From the NCBI RefSeq assembly GCF_040096055.1, contig NZ_JBBMFK010000024.1, forward strand, positions 1 to 58,033: a stretch of 58,033 nt of DNA. Direction: 5' to 3'. This DNA comes from Pseudoflavonifractor intestinihominis (lineage in GTDB: Bacteria; Bacillota; Clostridia; Oscillospirales; Oscillospiraceae). Numbering within the stretch: position 1 is the stretch's first letter; each line of letters starts with the position of its first letter. Under the pieces are notes generated by a model, which ran no database searches, was not told the origin of the DNA, and saw only the letters and a list, made by a program, of their open reading frames with translations. Shown here in pieces: positions 24,548 through 31,610 of the stretch. A program made the position numbers and the translations under genes.

Positions 24548-24616
24548 TGACCCCGGCGGTTGAGAACCCGCCAAATGTTAGGAGGCGGTCGCTCTATCCT
24601 GCTGCGCTACTGGCGC
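24548..24616 (-). pseudogene. Degenerate tRNA-Arg-like sequence
   Basis: The minus strand starts GCGCCAGTAGCGCAGC, has a CTCCTAA loop and then a GGCGG...CCGCC T-arm-like hairpin. The acceptor 3' strand does not match and the T loop is one base too long. It is probably a decayed tRNA-Arg(CCT) copy. Confidence 0.6.
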
Positions 24617-24669
24617 ATATAGCGTATTAAGATGTAGGCGGCAAAGACGTCTCTGTGCAGAAAGAGCCC

Positions 24670-24738
24670 CGCGAGGGCCCGTCCATCCGGCAAACCCGGC
24701 GCATCCGGACAGGGCTGCGCGGTTGCGCTACGGAGTGT
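24670..24738 (-). pseudogene. Weak tRNA-like remnant
   Basis: The minus strand has ACTCCGTAGCGCAACCGCGC, like a tRNA acceptor and D arm, followed by GC-rich complementary stretches that do not fold as a cloverleaf. It lies in series with the three tRNA-Arg-like units to its left. Confidence 0.35.
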
Positions 24739-24830
24739 ATTTTACCCTATCCCCGCGTCGCTGTCAACTTTGGGGTAAAATTCCTTCTCACTTTTGGGCA
24801 AAATATTTTTAAAACAAAAGGGGAAAAAAG

Positions 24831-24859
24831 TTGCGTTTTTCACCTTTGTACGCTATAAT
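24831..24859 (+). promoter_or_regulatory. typA promoter
   Basis: TTGCGT (24831-24836), 17 bases, TATAAT (24854-24859). It lies 57 bases before the typA start codon. Confidence 0.8.
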
Positions 24860-24915
24860 AAGTGGTTGTGTTTGATACCGAACTTGTTTGAAGAAAGATT
24901 TGAGGTGTATTCCCT

Positions 24916-26742
24916 GTGCAAAACGAAAAATTGCGCAACGTAGCCATTATCGCCCACGTCGACCATGGCAAGACCACCCTGGTGGACGAAATGCTCAAGC
25001 AGGGCGGCATTTTCCGTGAAAATCAGGCCCCCGTGGAGCGCGTGATGGACTCCAACGACCTGGAGCGTGAGCGGGGCATCACCATTCTGGCCAAAAATAC
25101 CGCCGTCCACTACAAGGACGTGAAGATCAACATCGTGGACACCCCGGGCCACGCCGACTTCGGCGGCGAGGTGGAGCGCATCCTGAAGATGGTCAACGGC
25201 GTCATCCTGCTGGTGGACGCCGCCGAGGGCCCCATGCCCCAGACCCGCTTCGTGCTGTCCAAGGCCCTGGAGCTGGGCCACCGGGTCATCGTGGTGGTCA
25301 ACAAGATCGACCGCCCCGACCAGCGCATCCACGAGGTCATGGACGAGGTGCTGGAGCTGCTGCTGGACCTGAACGCCACCGAGGAGCAGTTCGAGTCTCC
25401 CACCCTGTTCTGCTCCGGCCGCAACGGCACCGCCTCCTACTCTCCCGACGTGCCCGGCACCGACCTCAAGCCCCTCTTTGAGACCATCCTCAACTATATC
25501 CCCGCCCCCGAGGCCGACGTGGACAAGCCCTTCCAGATGCTGGTCAGCTCCATTGACTACAACGAGTTCGTGGGCCGCATCGCCATCGGCCGCATTGAGC
25601 GGGGCACCGTGAAGCAGAACCAGGAGATCGCGGTGTGCAACTACCACAACCCCGACCAGCCCCCCAAGAAGGCCAAGGCCACCGCGCTCTACCAGTTCGA
25701 CGGCCTGGCCAAGGTGCCCGTCACCGAGGCTGACGCGGGCAACATCATCGCCATGAGCGGCATCGGCGACATCACCATCGGCGATACCATCTGCGCCCCC
25801 GACTGCGTGGAGCCCATCGAGTTCGTGAAGATCTCCGCCCCCACCATCGAGATGACCTTCTCCGTCAACGACTCCCCCTTCGCCGGCAAGGAGGGCAAGT
25901 TCGTCACCTCCCGCCAGCTGCGGGAGCGCCTGTTCCGGGAGACCCTGAAGGACGTGTCCCTCCGGGTCACCGAGACCGACAACACCGACTCCTTCAACGT
26001 GGCCGGCCGGGGCGAGATGTCCCTGTCCATCCTCATCGAGACCATGCGCCGGGAAGGCTATGAGTTCCAGGTCTCCCCGCCCCGCGTGCTCTTCCAGGAG
26101 ATCGACGGCGTCAAGTGCGAGCCCATGGAGCGCCTGGTGGTGGACGTGCCCGCCGACAACGTGGGCGCTGTCATCGAGAAGCTGGGCGCCCGCAAGGGCG
26201 ACCTGCTGGAGATGACCCCCGTGGGCAGCCGCATGAAGCTGGAGTTCCTGGTGCCCGCCCGTGGCCTGTTCGGCTACCGGAACGAGTTCCTCACCGACAC
26301 CAAGGGCGAGGGCATCATGGCCAGCGTGTTCGACTCCTACGCCCCCGTGAAGGGCGAGATCGCCCGCCGGAACACCGGCTCCCTGGTGTCCTTCGAGACC
26401 GGCGAGAGCGTGACCTACGGCCTGTACAACGCCCAGGAGCGGGGCGTGCTGTTCATCGGCGCGGGCGTGCCCGTCTACGCCGGCATGATCGTGGGCGAGA
26501 CCCCCAAGCAGGAGGATATCTCCGTCAACGTCTGCAAGAAGAAGCAGCTGACCAACATGCGCGCTTCCGGCTCTGACGACGCCCTCCGCCTGACCCCGCC
26601 CCGCCAGATGTCCCTGGAGCAGTGCCTGGAGTTCCTGGCCGACGACGAGCTGCTGGAGGTCACCCCCCAGAGCCTGCGCCTGCGCAAGCGCCTGCTGGAC
26701 CACGCCGCCCGGATGCGCGAGGCCTCCAAGAAGAAGCAGTAA
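24916..26742 (+). CDS. typA: Ribosome-associated GTPase TypA/BipA
   Basis: A 608-aa translational GTPase that binds the 70S ribosome and helps 50S assembly and stress adaptation. G-domain motifs: G1 AHVDHGKTT (13-21), G2 region RERGIT, G3 DTPGHADF, G4 NKIDR. The EF-Tu-like domain 2, domain III/V-like alpha-beta folds and the C-terminal TypA-specific domain (VNVCKKKQLTNMRASGSDDA) follow. The length is normal for the family. The start is GTG 24916 after GAGGTG. It is monocistronic with its own promoter and terminator. The shift to high GC begins here. Confidence 0.97.
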   Translation: MQNEKLRNVAIIAHVDHGKTTLVDEMLKQGGIFRENQAPVERVMDSNDLERERGITILAKNTAVHYKDVKINIVDTPGHADFGGEVERILKMVNGVILLVDAAEGPMPQTRFVLSKALELGHRVIVVVNKIDRPDQRIHEVMDEVLELLLDLNATEEQFESPTLFCSGRNGTASYSPDVPGTDLKPLFETILNYIPAPEADVDKPFQMLVSSIDYNEFVGRIAIGRIERGTVKQNQEIAVCNYHNPDQPPKKAKATALYQFDGLAKVPVTEADAGNIIAMSGIGDITIGDTICAPDCVEPIEFVKISAPTIEMTFSVNDSPFAGKEGKFVTSRQLRERLFRETLKDVSLRVTETDNTDSFNVAGRGEMSLSILIETMRREGYEFQVSPPRVLFQEIDGVKCEPMERLVVDVPADNVGAVIEKLGARKGDLLEMTPVGSRMKLEFLVPARGLFGYRNEFLTDTKGEGIMASVFDSYAPVKGEIARRNTGSLVSFETGESVTYGLYNAQERGVLFIGAGVPVYAGMIVGETPKQEDISVNVCKKKQLTNMRASGSDDALRLTPPRQMSLEQCLEFLADDELLEVTPQSLRLRKRLLDHAARMREASKKKQ

Positions 26743-26808
26743 ACCGCTTCTCAAAAACGCAGGCGTTTTTGAGAGAGGGGATGCAGCCCGCCGAGGGCTT
26801 TTCGACAC

Positions 26809-26845
26809 AAAAAGGACGGACACAGTGCCTGTGTCCGTCCTTTTT
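26809..26845 (+). terminator. typA terminator
   Basis: AAGGACGGACACAG and CTGTGTCCGTCC pair across TGC, followed by TTTTT, about 70 bases after the typA stop. Confidence 0.92.
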
Positions 26846-26857
26846 CCGCCTCAGCCG

Positions 26858-26886
26858 TTGTGAGGGGTGGAAAACCGTGCTATAAT
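26858..26886 (+). promoter_or_regulatory. Promoter of the small membrane protein gene
   Basis: TTGTGA (26858-26863), 17 bases, TATAAT (26881-26886). It lies just after the typA terminator and supports the small open frame that follows as a real gene. Confidence 0.7.
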
Positions 26887-26935
26887 GTATCGCGGCAGCC
26901 AAGCCTTTGAAGGCCTATGAATTGGAGCTATGGGA

Positions 26936-27151
26936 ATGGGTAAATGGTTCATGATACTGTCTGCCGCTGTTCTGGCACTCATATTCTGTGCTGTCGGCGT
27001 ACTCTTCCGCAAAAAGGACCTCTTTTCCGCTCTCGACCATCCCCTTGCGAAAAAGTATCCCAACGTCTCAAAGCGCTTCGGCACAATTATGATATGCTTT
27101 GCGCTCCTGTGGTTCTTCCTCATCCTTGTTTTTATGCTTCCATCTCCCTGA
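26936..27151 (+). CDS. Hypothetical two-helix membrane protein (71 aa)
   Basis: A short protein with two predicted membrane helices (MILSAAVLALIFCAVGVLF and MICFALLWFFLILVFML) joined by a basic, lysine-rich loop of about 25 residues (KKDLFSALDHPLAKKYPNVSK). The frame could start at 26930, but GGAG lies only 2 bases ahead of that ATG and 8 ahead of 26936. It has its own promoter at 26858-26886 and lies 64 bases before lspA. I do not recognise a family. Its base composition is lower in GC than the neighbours. Confidence 0.65.
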   Translation: MGKWFMILSAAVLALIFCAVGVLFRKKDLFSALDHPLAKKYPNVSKRFGTIMICFALLWFFLILVFMLPSP

Positions 27152-27215
27152 TTCCTGGCTTTTGGGTCAGAAATCCCACGCACGTCCACACTGAATATCA
27201 AAGGAGACTCTTGCT

Positions 27216-27716
27216 ATGCCCTATGCCATTCTCGCCGCGGTGCTGGTAGTGGCCGACCAGGTGGTCAAATTCCTCATCCGGTCCAATCTGGAGCTGGGGG
27301 AGAGCGTGCCCTTTATCCCCCACATCCTCAACCTGACCTACTACCAGAACACCGGCGCCGCCTTCTCCCTCTTCCGGGAGCACACCTGGGTCCTGGCCCT
27401 CATCTCCGCCGTGGTGTCCGTGGCCCTGGTGGTGATCATGGTCAGGCGGGTGTTCCGCCACCCGGCGGGACAGGTCATTCTGGCCGTCATCCTGGCCGGC
27501 GCCGTGGGCAACCTGATCGACCGGGTGCTCTTCGGCTATGTGACCGACATGTTCCAGACCATTTTCATCAATTTCGCCGTGTTCAACGTGGCCGACTGCT
27601 GCCTGGTGTGCGGCGTCATCGCCATGGTGGTGTACGTGCTCTTCTTCTACGAGAAGCTGGAGAAGGCCCCGGCGGGACAGGAGGCAGACCATGACGCCGC
27701 TGACCCTGAGGGCTGA
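27216..27716 (+). CDS. lspA: Lipoprotein signal peptidase II
   Basis: A 166-aa inner-membrane aspartyl protease that cleaves the signal peptide of diacylglyceryl-prolipoproteins. Four membrane segments are visible. The conserved motifs are ADQVVKFLI (residues 13-21), TYYQNTGAAFS (41-51), the first catalytic Asp in AGAVGNLIDRV (Asp102) and the second in FNVADCC (Asp127). A 30-residue acidic tail follows the last helix. AAAGGAG precedes the ATG. The 3' end overlaps rluD by 26 bases, so the two form the usual Firmicutes lspA-rluD pair. Confidence 0.97.
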   Translation: MPYAILAAVLVVADQVVKFLIRSNLELGESVPFIPHILNLTYYQNTGAAFSLFREHTWVLALISAVVSVALVVIMVRRVFRHPAGQVILAVILAGAVGNLIDRVLFGYVTDMFQTIFINFAVFNVADCCLVCGVIAMVVYVLFFYEKLEKAPAGQEADHDAADPEG

Positions 27717-28605
27717 CCGGGCAGGGGAGCGGGTGGACCAGTTCCTCTCCCGGCAGCTGCCCCAGCTCTCCCGCTCGGCGGCCCAGAAGCTGCTGGAGGA
27801 GGGGGCCGTCACCCGCAAGGGCTTGCCGGTGAAAAAGAACTACAAGACCGCCGAGGGGGATGAGCTGGTGCTCTCCCTGCCCGACCCGGTGGAGGTGGAC
27901 GTGGTCCCTCAGGACATCCCCCTGGACGTGGTGTACGAGGACGGGGATGTCATCGTCATCAACAAGCCGGTGGGCATGGTGGTCCATCCGGCGGCGGGCC
28001 ATCCCGACGGCACTTTGGTCAACGCACTGTTATATCACTGCGGAAAATCACTCTCCGGCATCAACGGCGAGCTGCGGCCCGGCATCGTCCACCGTATCGA
28101 CCGGGACACCTCCGGCCTCATCATCGCCGCCAAGAGCGACTTCGCCCACCTGGCCCTGGCCCAGCAGCTCCAGGACCACTCCCTGTACCGGGAGTATGAG
28201 GCGGTGGCGGTGGGCGGCTTTAAGGAGGACGAGGGCACCGTCCGGGCGCCCATCGCCCGGCACCCCACCGACCGGAAAAAGATGGCGGTCAACTTCCTCC
28301 AGGGCCGGGAGGCCGTGACCCACTATACCGTGCTGGAGCGGTTTTCCGGGTACACCCACCTCCAGTGCCGGCTGGAGACCGGCCGCACCCATCAGATCCG
28401 GGTGCACATGGCCCACATCGGCCACCCCCTGCTGGGGGACACGGTGTACGGCTCCAGGAAGCCCTATCCCGGCCTGGCGGGCCAGTGCCTCCACGCCCGG
28501 CGGCTCTCCTTCGTCCACCCCCGTACCGGGGAGCGGATGACCGTGGAGTGCCCTCTGCCCGACTGGTTTGAGGCCGTGCTGGACAAGCTGCGGCGCATGA
28601 GCTGA
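27691..28605 (+). CDS. rluD: RluD-type 23S rRNA pseudouridine synthase
   Basis: A 304-aa RluA/RluD family enzyme that makes pseudouridine in 23S rRNA. The N-terminal S4 domain (residues about 12-60, RVDQFLSRQLPQLSRSAAQK) is followed by the catalytic domain, with VINKPVGMVVHP, the active-site HRIDRDTSG (Asp137), and the RLETGRTHQIRVHMAHIGHP motif. The length is standard. Its start lies inside lspA, so translation is coupled. Residue specificity within the family cannot be read with certainty. Confidence 0.95.
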   Translation: MTPLTLRADRAGERVDQFLSRQLPQLSRSAAQKLLEEGAVTRKGLPVKKNYKTAEGDELVLSLPDPVEVDVVPQDIPLDVVYEDGDVIVINKPVGMVVHPAAGHPDGTLVNALLYHCGKSLSGINGELRPGIVHRIDRDTSGLIIAAKSDFAHLALAQQLQDHSLYREYEAVAVGGFKEDEGTVRAPIARHPTDRKKMAVNFLQGREAVTHYTVLERFSGYTHLQCRLETGRTHQIRVHMAHIGHPLLGDTVYGSRKPYPGLAGQCLHARRLSFVHPRTGERMTVECPLPDWFEAVLDKLRRMS

Positions 28606-28639
28606 ACTTTTTCCACAAAAGCGCGGCACAATGTGGATA

Positions 28640-28694
28640 CAAAAGCCCCCGCTCAGGTCTCTCCACAGAGAGCCCCGGGCGGGGGTTCTGTCTT
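28640..28694 (+). terminator. Probable terminator after rluD
   Basis: CCCCCGC and GCGGGGG close a longer GC-rich structure containing a CTCTCC/GGAGAG-type inner pairing. Only a short T stretch follows. Confidence 0.5.
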
Positions 28695-29060
28695 GCCTCG
28701 GGTGAAGACTGAAACACGGCGCAGAGACTCCGTGCGGCATTGAGAAAGGTCATTGAATTGCAGCGGCTCACAGGTCCGGGCGGGTAACGCTGCTCGGGCG
28801 ACGCAGGAACGACACGGACCAGCCGAACCGGCATAGTAACTGCTTTCAAGTTCGGCGGGTCATTGGACACCACCGCCGCCAGACCTCGTCCTCGCAAGCT
28901 GCGTATCGCTCGCCCCGGCATAAATGCCAGGGCTCGTTCACTCCGCTGCTCGTCCTCTCCCCACCGAACCCGCTTCGCTGGGCTTCGGCGGGGCCCCCGC
29001 ATTGTCCCCGAAAGGCGTTCCCCTCATCCGTCATTTGCTTCGCAAATGCCACCTTCCCCC
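28695..29060 (+). repeat. Intergenic mosaic repeat, copy A
   Basis: A core of about 186 bases (28695-28880) recurs at 31394-31580 (inverted), 33975-34162 (direct) and 47509-47690 (inverted), sharing for example GAGAAAGGTCATTGAATTGC and CCGGCATAGTAACTGC. It is followed by a GC-rich module (TCGTCCTCGCAAGCTGCGTA, CACTCCGCTGCTCGTCCTC) and the short CCTCATCCGTCATTTG module near 29030-29060, both of which also recur. It does not code. Confidence 0.85.
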
Positions 29061-29521
29061 TGGGGGGAAGGCTTTTTCTCCATCACATAGTTGTTCAGGG
29101 TGACGCCCCGGCGCTCCACGGTCTGCTCCTTTACCACCCGCCAGCCCCGGGCCAGGAAAAAGGGGAGGGCGGTGCGGGAGGCGTGGGTGGTGTACCGCTG
29201 AGCGGGCACCGCCTGTTCCAGGGCGGCGCACAGGGCGGAGGCCACCCCACGGCGCAGATGGGTGTGGGCCACATAGAGCCGGTCCAGATAGCCGTCGGGG
29301 GCCATGTCCCCAAAGCCCACGATGGCCCCGTCCTCTTCCGCCACCAGGGTCAGGTGGGCGGAGAGGCTCTCATTCCAGGCCGCCAGATCCACCCCCTCCG
29401 GCGGCGCCCAGGCGTCCAGCTGGCGGGGGTCGTACTCCCCGGTGCAGGCCGCGTGCACCGTGTCGTAAAACAGCGCGCCCAGCGCCCGGCAGTCCTCCGG
29501 CCGGTATCTCCTCAGCTTCAT
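29024..29521 (-). CDS. GNAT-family N-acetyltransferase
   Basis: A 165-aa acetyl-CoA-dependent acetyltransferase. KLRRYRPEDCRALGALFYDT opens the fold. VAEEDGAIVGFGDM and YLDRLYVAHTHLRRGVASAL (residues about 78-97) are the strand 4 and the pyrophosphate-binding loop region, and ALPFFLARGWRVVKEQ is the C-terminal motif B region. The closest type is the small YafP/ElaA-like group. AAGGAGCGG precedes ATG 29521. The last ~15 residues (PSPQGEGGICEANDG) are read from the intergenic repeat module, so the native stop has been replaced by one inside the repeat. Substrate unknown. Confidence 0.88.
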   Translation of the reverse strand: MKLRRYRPEDCRALGALFYDTVHAACTGEYDPRQLDAWAPPEGVDLAAWNESLSAHLTLVAEEDGAIVGFGDMAPDGYLDRLYVAHTHLRRGVASALCAALEQAVPAQRYTTHASRTALPFFLARGWRVVKEQTVERRGVTLNNYVMEKKPSPQGEGGICEANDG

Positions 29522-29591
29522 GCAGATCCGCTCCTTTTTTCCGCCCCGATGGGCTGTAATTTCGGCATCCGTACTGTTTTCCCCCCGCGCC

Positions 29592-29619
29592 TTGACAAGG
29601 GATTCCTCCCTGGTATAAA
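29592..29619 (+). promoter_or_regulatory. thiT promoter
   Basis: TTGACA (29592-29597) and TATAAA (29614-29619) are spaced 16 bases apart. They lie just ahead of the TPP riboswitch and read into it. Confidence 0.75.
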
Positions 29620-29647
29620 ATATTGCCCGACCGCAGACAATCGAACA

Positions 29648-29741
29648 CAGGGGCGCTGGACGCAAGTCCGGCTGAGATGTGGAGGATAGCGCTTCTCCCG
29701 GTCCCTTGAACCTGATCCGGGTAATGCCGGCGTAGGAAGAT
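29648..29741 (+). promoter_or_regulatory. TPP riboswitch (THI element)
   Basis: Conserved aptamer parts are in order: GGGGCGCT, GGCTGAGATG, then CCCTTGAACCTGATCCGGGT and AATGCCGGCGTAGGAAG. Thiamine pyrophosphate binding would favour the downstream terminator hairpin and shut off thiT. Confidence 0.96.
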
Positions 29742-29768
29742 GATTCGGCTATGATTGTCGTTTCTCTC

Positions 29769-29810
29769 GTACCGCATTGCGCCCGTTCGGCCTGCGGTAC
29801 ATATTTTTTC
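29769..29810 (+). terminator. Riboswitch-controlled terminator
   Basis: GTACCGCA and TGCGGTAC pair around an inner loop and are followed by ATATTTTTT, directly before the thiT ribosome site. It is the likely expression platform of the TPP riboswitch. Confidence 0.8.
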
Positions 29811-29825
29811 GGGAGGAATCCAATC

Positions 29826-30416
29826 ATGCCTGTCGCAACCCCAACCCAGAAAAGCAAGTCCAGCAAGCGCCGCCTCTACACCCGGATGCTCTGCGAGGGC
29901 GCCATCATGGTGGCCCTGGCCCTGGTCCTCAACCAGCTGAAGATCTTCCCTCTGCCCAACGGCGGCTCCATCACCCTGGAGATGCTGCCCATCTTCTTCT
30001 ACGCCGTCCGTTGGGGCGTGAGCCCCGGCCTCCTGGCCGGCTTCGCCTTCGGCCTGCTCCAGATGTTCATTGACGGCGCCGTGGCCTGGGGCTGGCAGTC
30101 CCTGCTGCTGGACTACCTGGTGGCCTTCACGCCTCTGGGCCTGGCCGGCCTGTTCAAGGGCAAGAACTGGGGCATCTTCGCCGGCACCGTGCTGGGCTCT
30201 GTGGTCCGCTTCATCGTCCACTTCATCAGCGGCATCACCATCTACGCCATTGTGGCCCCCACGGAGCTGTTCAACATGACCTTCACCAGCCCCTGGATGT
30301 ACTCCCTGGCCTACAACGGCAGCTACATGGCCATCGACATGGCCCTGTGCCTGGTGGTGTTCGCCCTGCTGTACAAGCCCCTGAAGAAGTACTTCCTGGG
30401 CGCTGATATCTGGTAA
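29826..30416 (+). CDS. thiT: ECF-type thiamine transporter substrate-binding subunit ThiT
   Basis: A 196-aa membrane S component that captures thiamine and works with the shared EcfAAT energy module. It has about six hydrophobic segments, and the ThiT features NGGSITLEMLPIFFYAVRWG (residues about 46-65) and VRFIVHFISG. The frame is open further upstream, but GGGAGGAA before ATG 29826 and the riboswitch position fix this start. Thiamine-repressed expression is expected from the TPP riboswitch and terminator ahead of it. No ecfA/ecfT genes are in the window, as usual for group II ECF systems. Confidence 0.94.
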   Translation: MPVATPTQKSKSSKRRLYTRMLCEGAIMVALALVLNQLKIFPLPNGGSITLEMLPIFFYAVRWGVSPGLLAGFAFGLLQMFIDGAVAWGWQSLLLDYLVAFTPLGLAGLFKGKNWGIFAGTVLGSVVRFIVHFISGITIYAIVAPTELFNMTFTSPWMYSLAYNGSYMAIDMALCLVVFALLYKPLKKYFLGADIW

Positions 30417-30442
30417 ATCACACTATGTAAGGGGGAAGGAAA

Positions 30443-31252
30443 TTGGGTAAATTCGACCGCGTGCTGCTGGCCAGCGACTTCGACGACACGCTCTACAACT
30501 CCCGCCTGGAGGTGTCCGCCGAAAATGTGGCCGCCATCGAGTACTTTATCCGGGAGGGCGGCTACTTCACCGTGTCCACCGGCCGGGCCCACCGCACCTT
30601 CTCCCCCTATGTGCATCTGGCCCCCATCAACGCCCCCGTCATCCTGTCCAACGGGGCCCTGCTCTACGACTACGCCGCCGACCGGGTGGTCTGTGAGCTG
30701 CCTCTGCCCGCCGACGCGCCCCGGGACCTGGCGGTGCTGTCGGCGGAAATGCCCTCCATCGGCATGGAGACCTACCACGGGGACGACGTGTATATCCACC
30801 ACCCCAACGCCTTTACCGACCGCCACGTGAAGCGGGTGGGCACCACCTGGACCCCCTGCGACCTGGCGGACATGCCCACCCCCTGGAGCAAGGCGGTCAT
30901 TCAGGACGAGCACAAGACCCTGCTGGCCGCCCAGAAGTTCCTGCTGGACCGCTGGGCGGACAAGTACGAGGTCATCTTCTCCAGCACCGCCCTGCTGGAG
31001 ATCACCGCAAAAGGCGCCACCAAGGGGGGTATGGTCCTCCGGCTGGCGGAGTACCTGGGGGTGGACCGGAAGGACATCTACTGCGTGGGGGACAACCAGA
31101 ACGACATCCCCATGCTCTCCGTGTCCGCCATCCCCTTCGCCCCCGCCAACTGCGCCGACCCGGTCCGGGACTTCGGCGCCGTCATCGTCAAGTCCAGCGA
31201 CGACCACTGCATTGCCGACATCATCCGCATCCTGGATGAGCGGTACAGCTGA
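30443..31252 (+). CDS. Cof-type HAD-IIB phosphatase
   Basis: A 269-aa HAD hydrolase, a soluble Mg-dependent phosphatase. Motif I ASDFDDTLYN (nucleophile Asp12 and Asp14), motif II VSTGRAH, a C2-type cap with ITAKGATKGGMV (motif III Lys), and motif IV GDNQNDIPML are all present. Such enzymes act on sugar phosphates, flavin or pyridoxal phosphates. Thiamine-related HADs exist, and the position 26 bases after thiT, possibly within the riboswitch-controlled transcript, makes thiamine phosphate or pyrophosphate a reasonable candidate substrate. The start is TTG 30443 after GGGGGAAGG. Substrate unproven. Confidence 0.9.
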   Translation: MGKFDRVLLASDFDDTLYNSRLEVSAENVAAIEYFIREGGYFTVSTGRAHRTFSPYVHLAPINAPVILSNGALLYDYAADRVVCELPLPADAPRDLAVLSAEMPSIGMETYHGDDVYIHHPNAFTDRHVKRVGTTWTPCDLADMPTPWSKAVIQDEHKTLLAAQKFLLDRWADKYEVIFSSTALLEITAKGATKGGMVLRLAEYLGVDRKDIYCVGDNQNDIPMLSVSAIPFAPANCADPVRDFGAVIVKSSDDHCIADIIRILDERYS

Positions 31253-31265
31253 ACAATGCCATATT

Positions 31266-31302
31266 CAATGCCCGCCGGGATTCCGGCGGGCATTGTTTTT
31301 TC
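31266..31302 (+). terminator. Terminator of the thiT-HAD transcript
   Basis: CAATGCCCGCCGG and CCGGCGGGCATTG pair perfectly across GATT, followed by TTTTTT. Confidence 0.93.
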
Positions 31303-31324
31303 CACATTGTGCAGTCTTTTTGTG

Positions 31325-31580
31325 GACAACCCCCAGCCTTCCCCCCAGGGGGGAAGGTGCCCCCGAAGGGGGCAGATGAGGGGAACGACGATGCGGCGGT
31401 GGTGTCCAAGAAGCCGCCATACTTGAGAGCAGTTACTATGCCGGTTCGGCTGGCCTGTGTCGTTACTGCATGGCCCGAGCAGAGTTACCCGCCCGGACTT
31501 GTGAGCCGCTGCAATTTAATGACCTTTCTCAATGCCGCACAAAGTCTCTGCGCCGTGTTTCAGCTTTTGCCCGAGGCAAG
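31325..31580 (-). repeat. Intergenic mosaic repeat, copy B (inverted)
   Basis: The inverted core (31394-31580) is preceded at 31329-31383 by the CCTTCCCCCCAGGGGGGAAG hairpin module ending GCAGATGAGGGG. Compared with copy A, the second GC-rich module is absent. No gene is seen in the gap. Confidence 0.85.
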
Positions 31581-31610
31581 CCTTCCCCATGGGAAAGCAG
31601 GGGAAGGCGC

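Noticed and set aside
24853..26823. 656-aa open frame antisense to typA
   Set aside because: It mirrors a fully conserved GTPase in GC-rich DNA; its Gly/Ala/Val/His-rich composition is typical of antisense shadows and it has no ribosome site.
28695..29000. Short open frames in the mosaic repeats as genes
   Set aside because: Different copies keep different frames open, with no shared product and no ribosome sites.
29751..29825. Upstream extension of thiT
   Set aside because: It would cover the riboswitch terminator hairpin; the strong ribosome site is before 29826.
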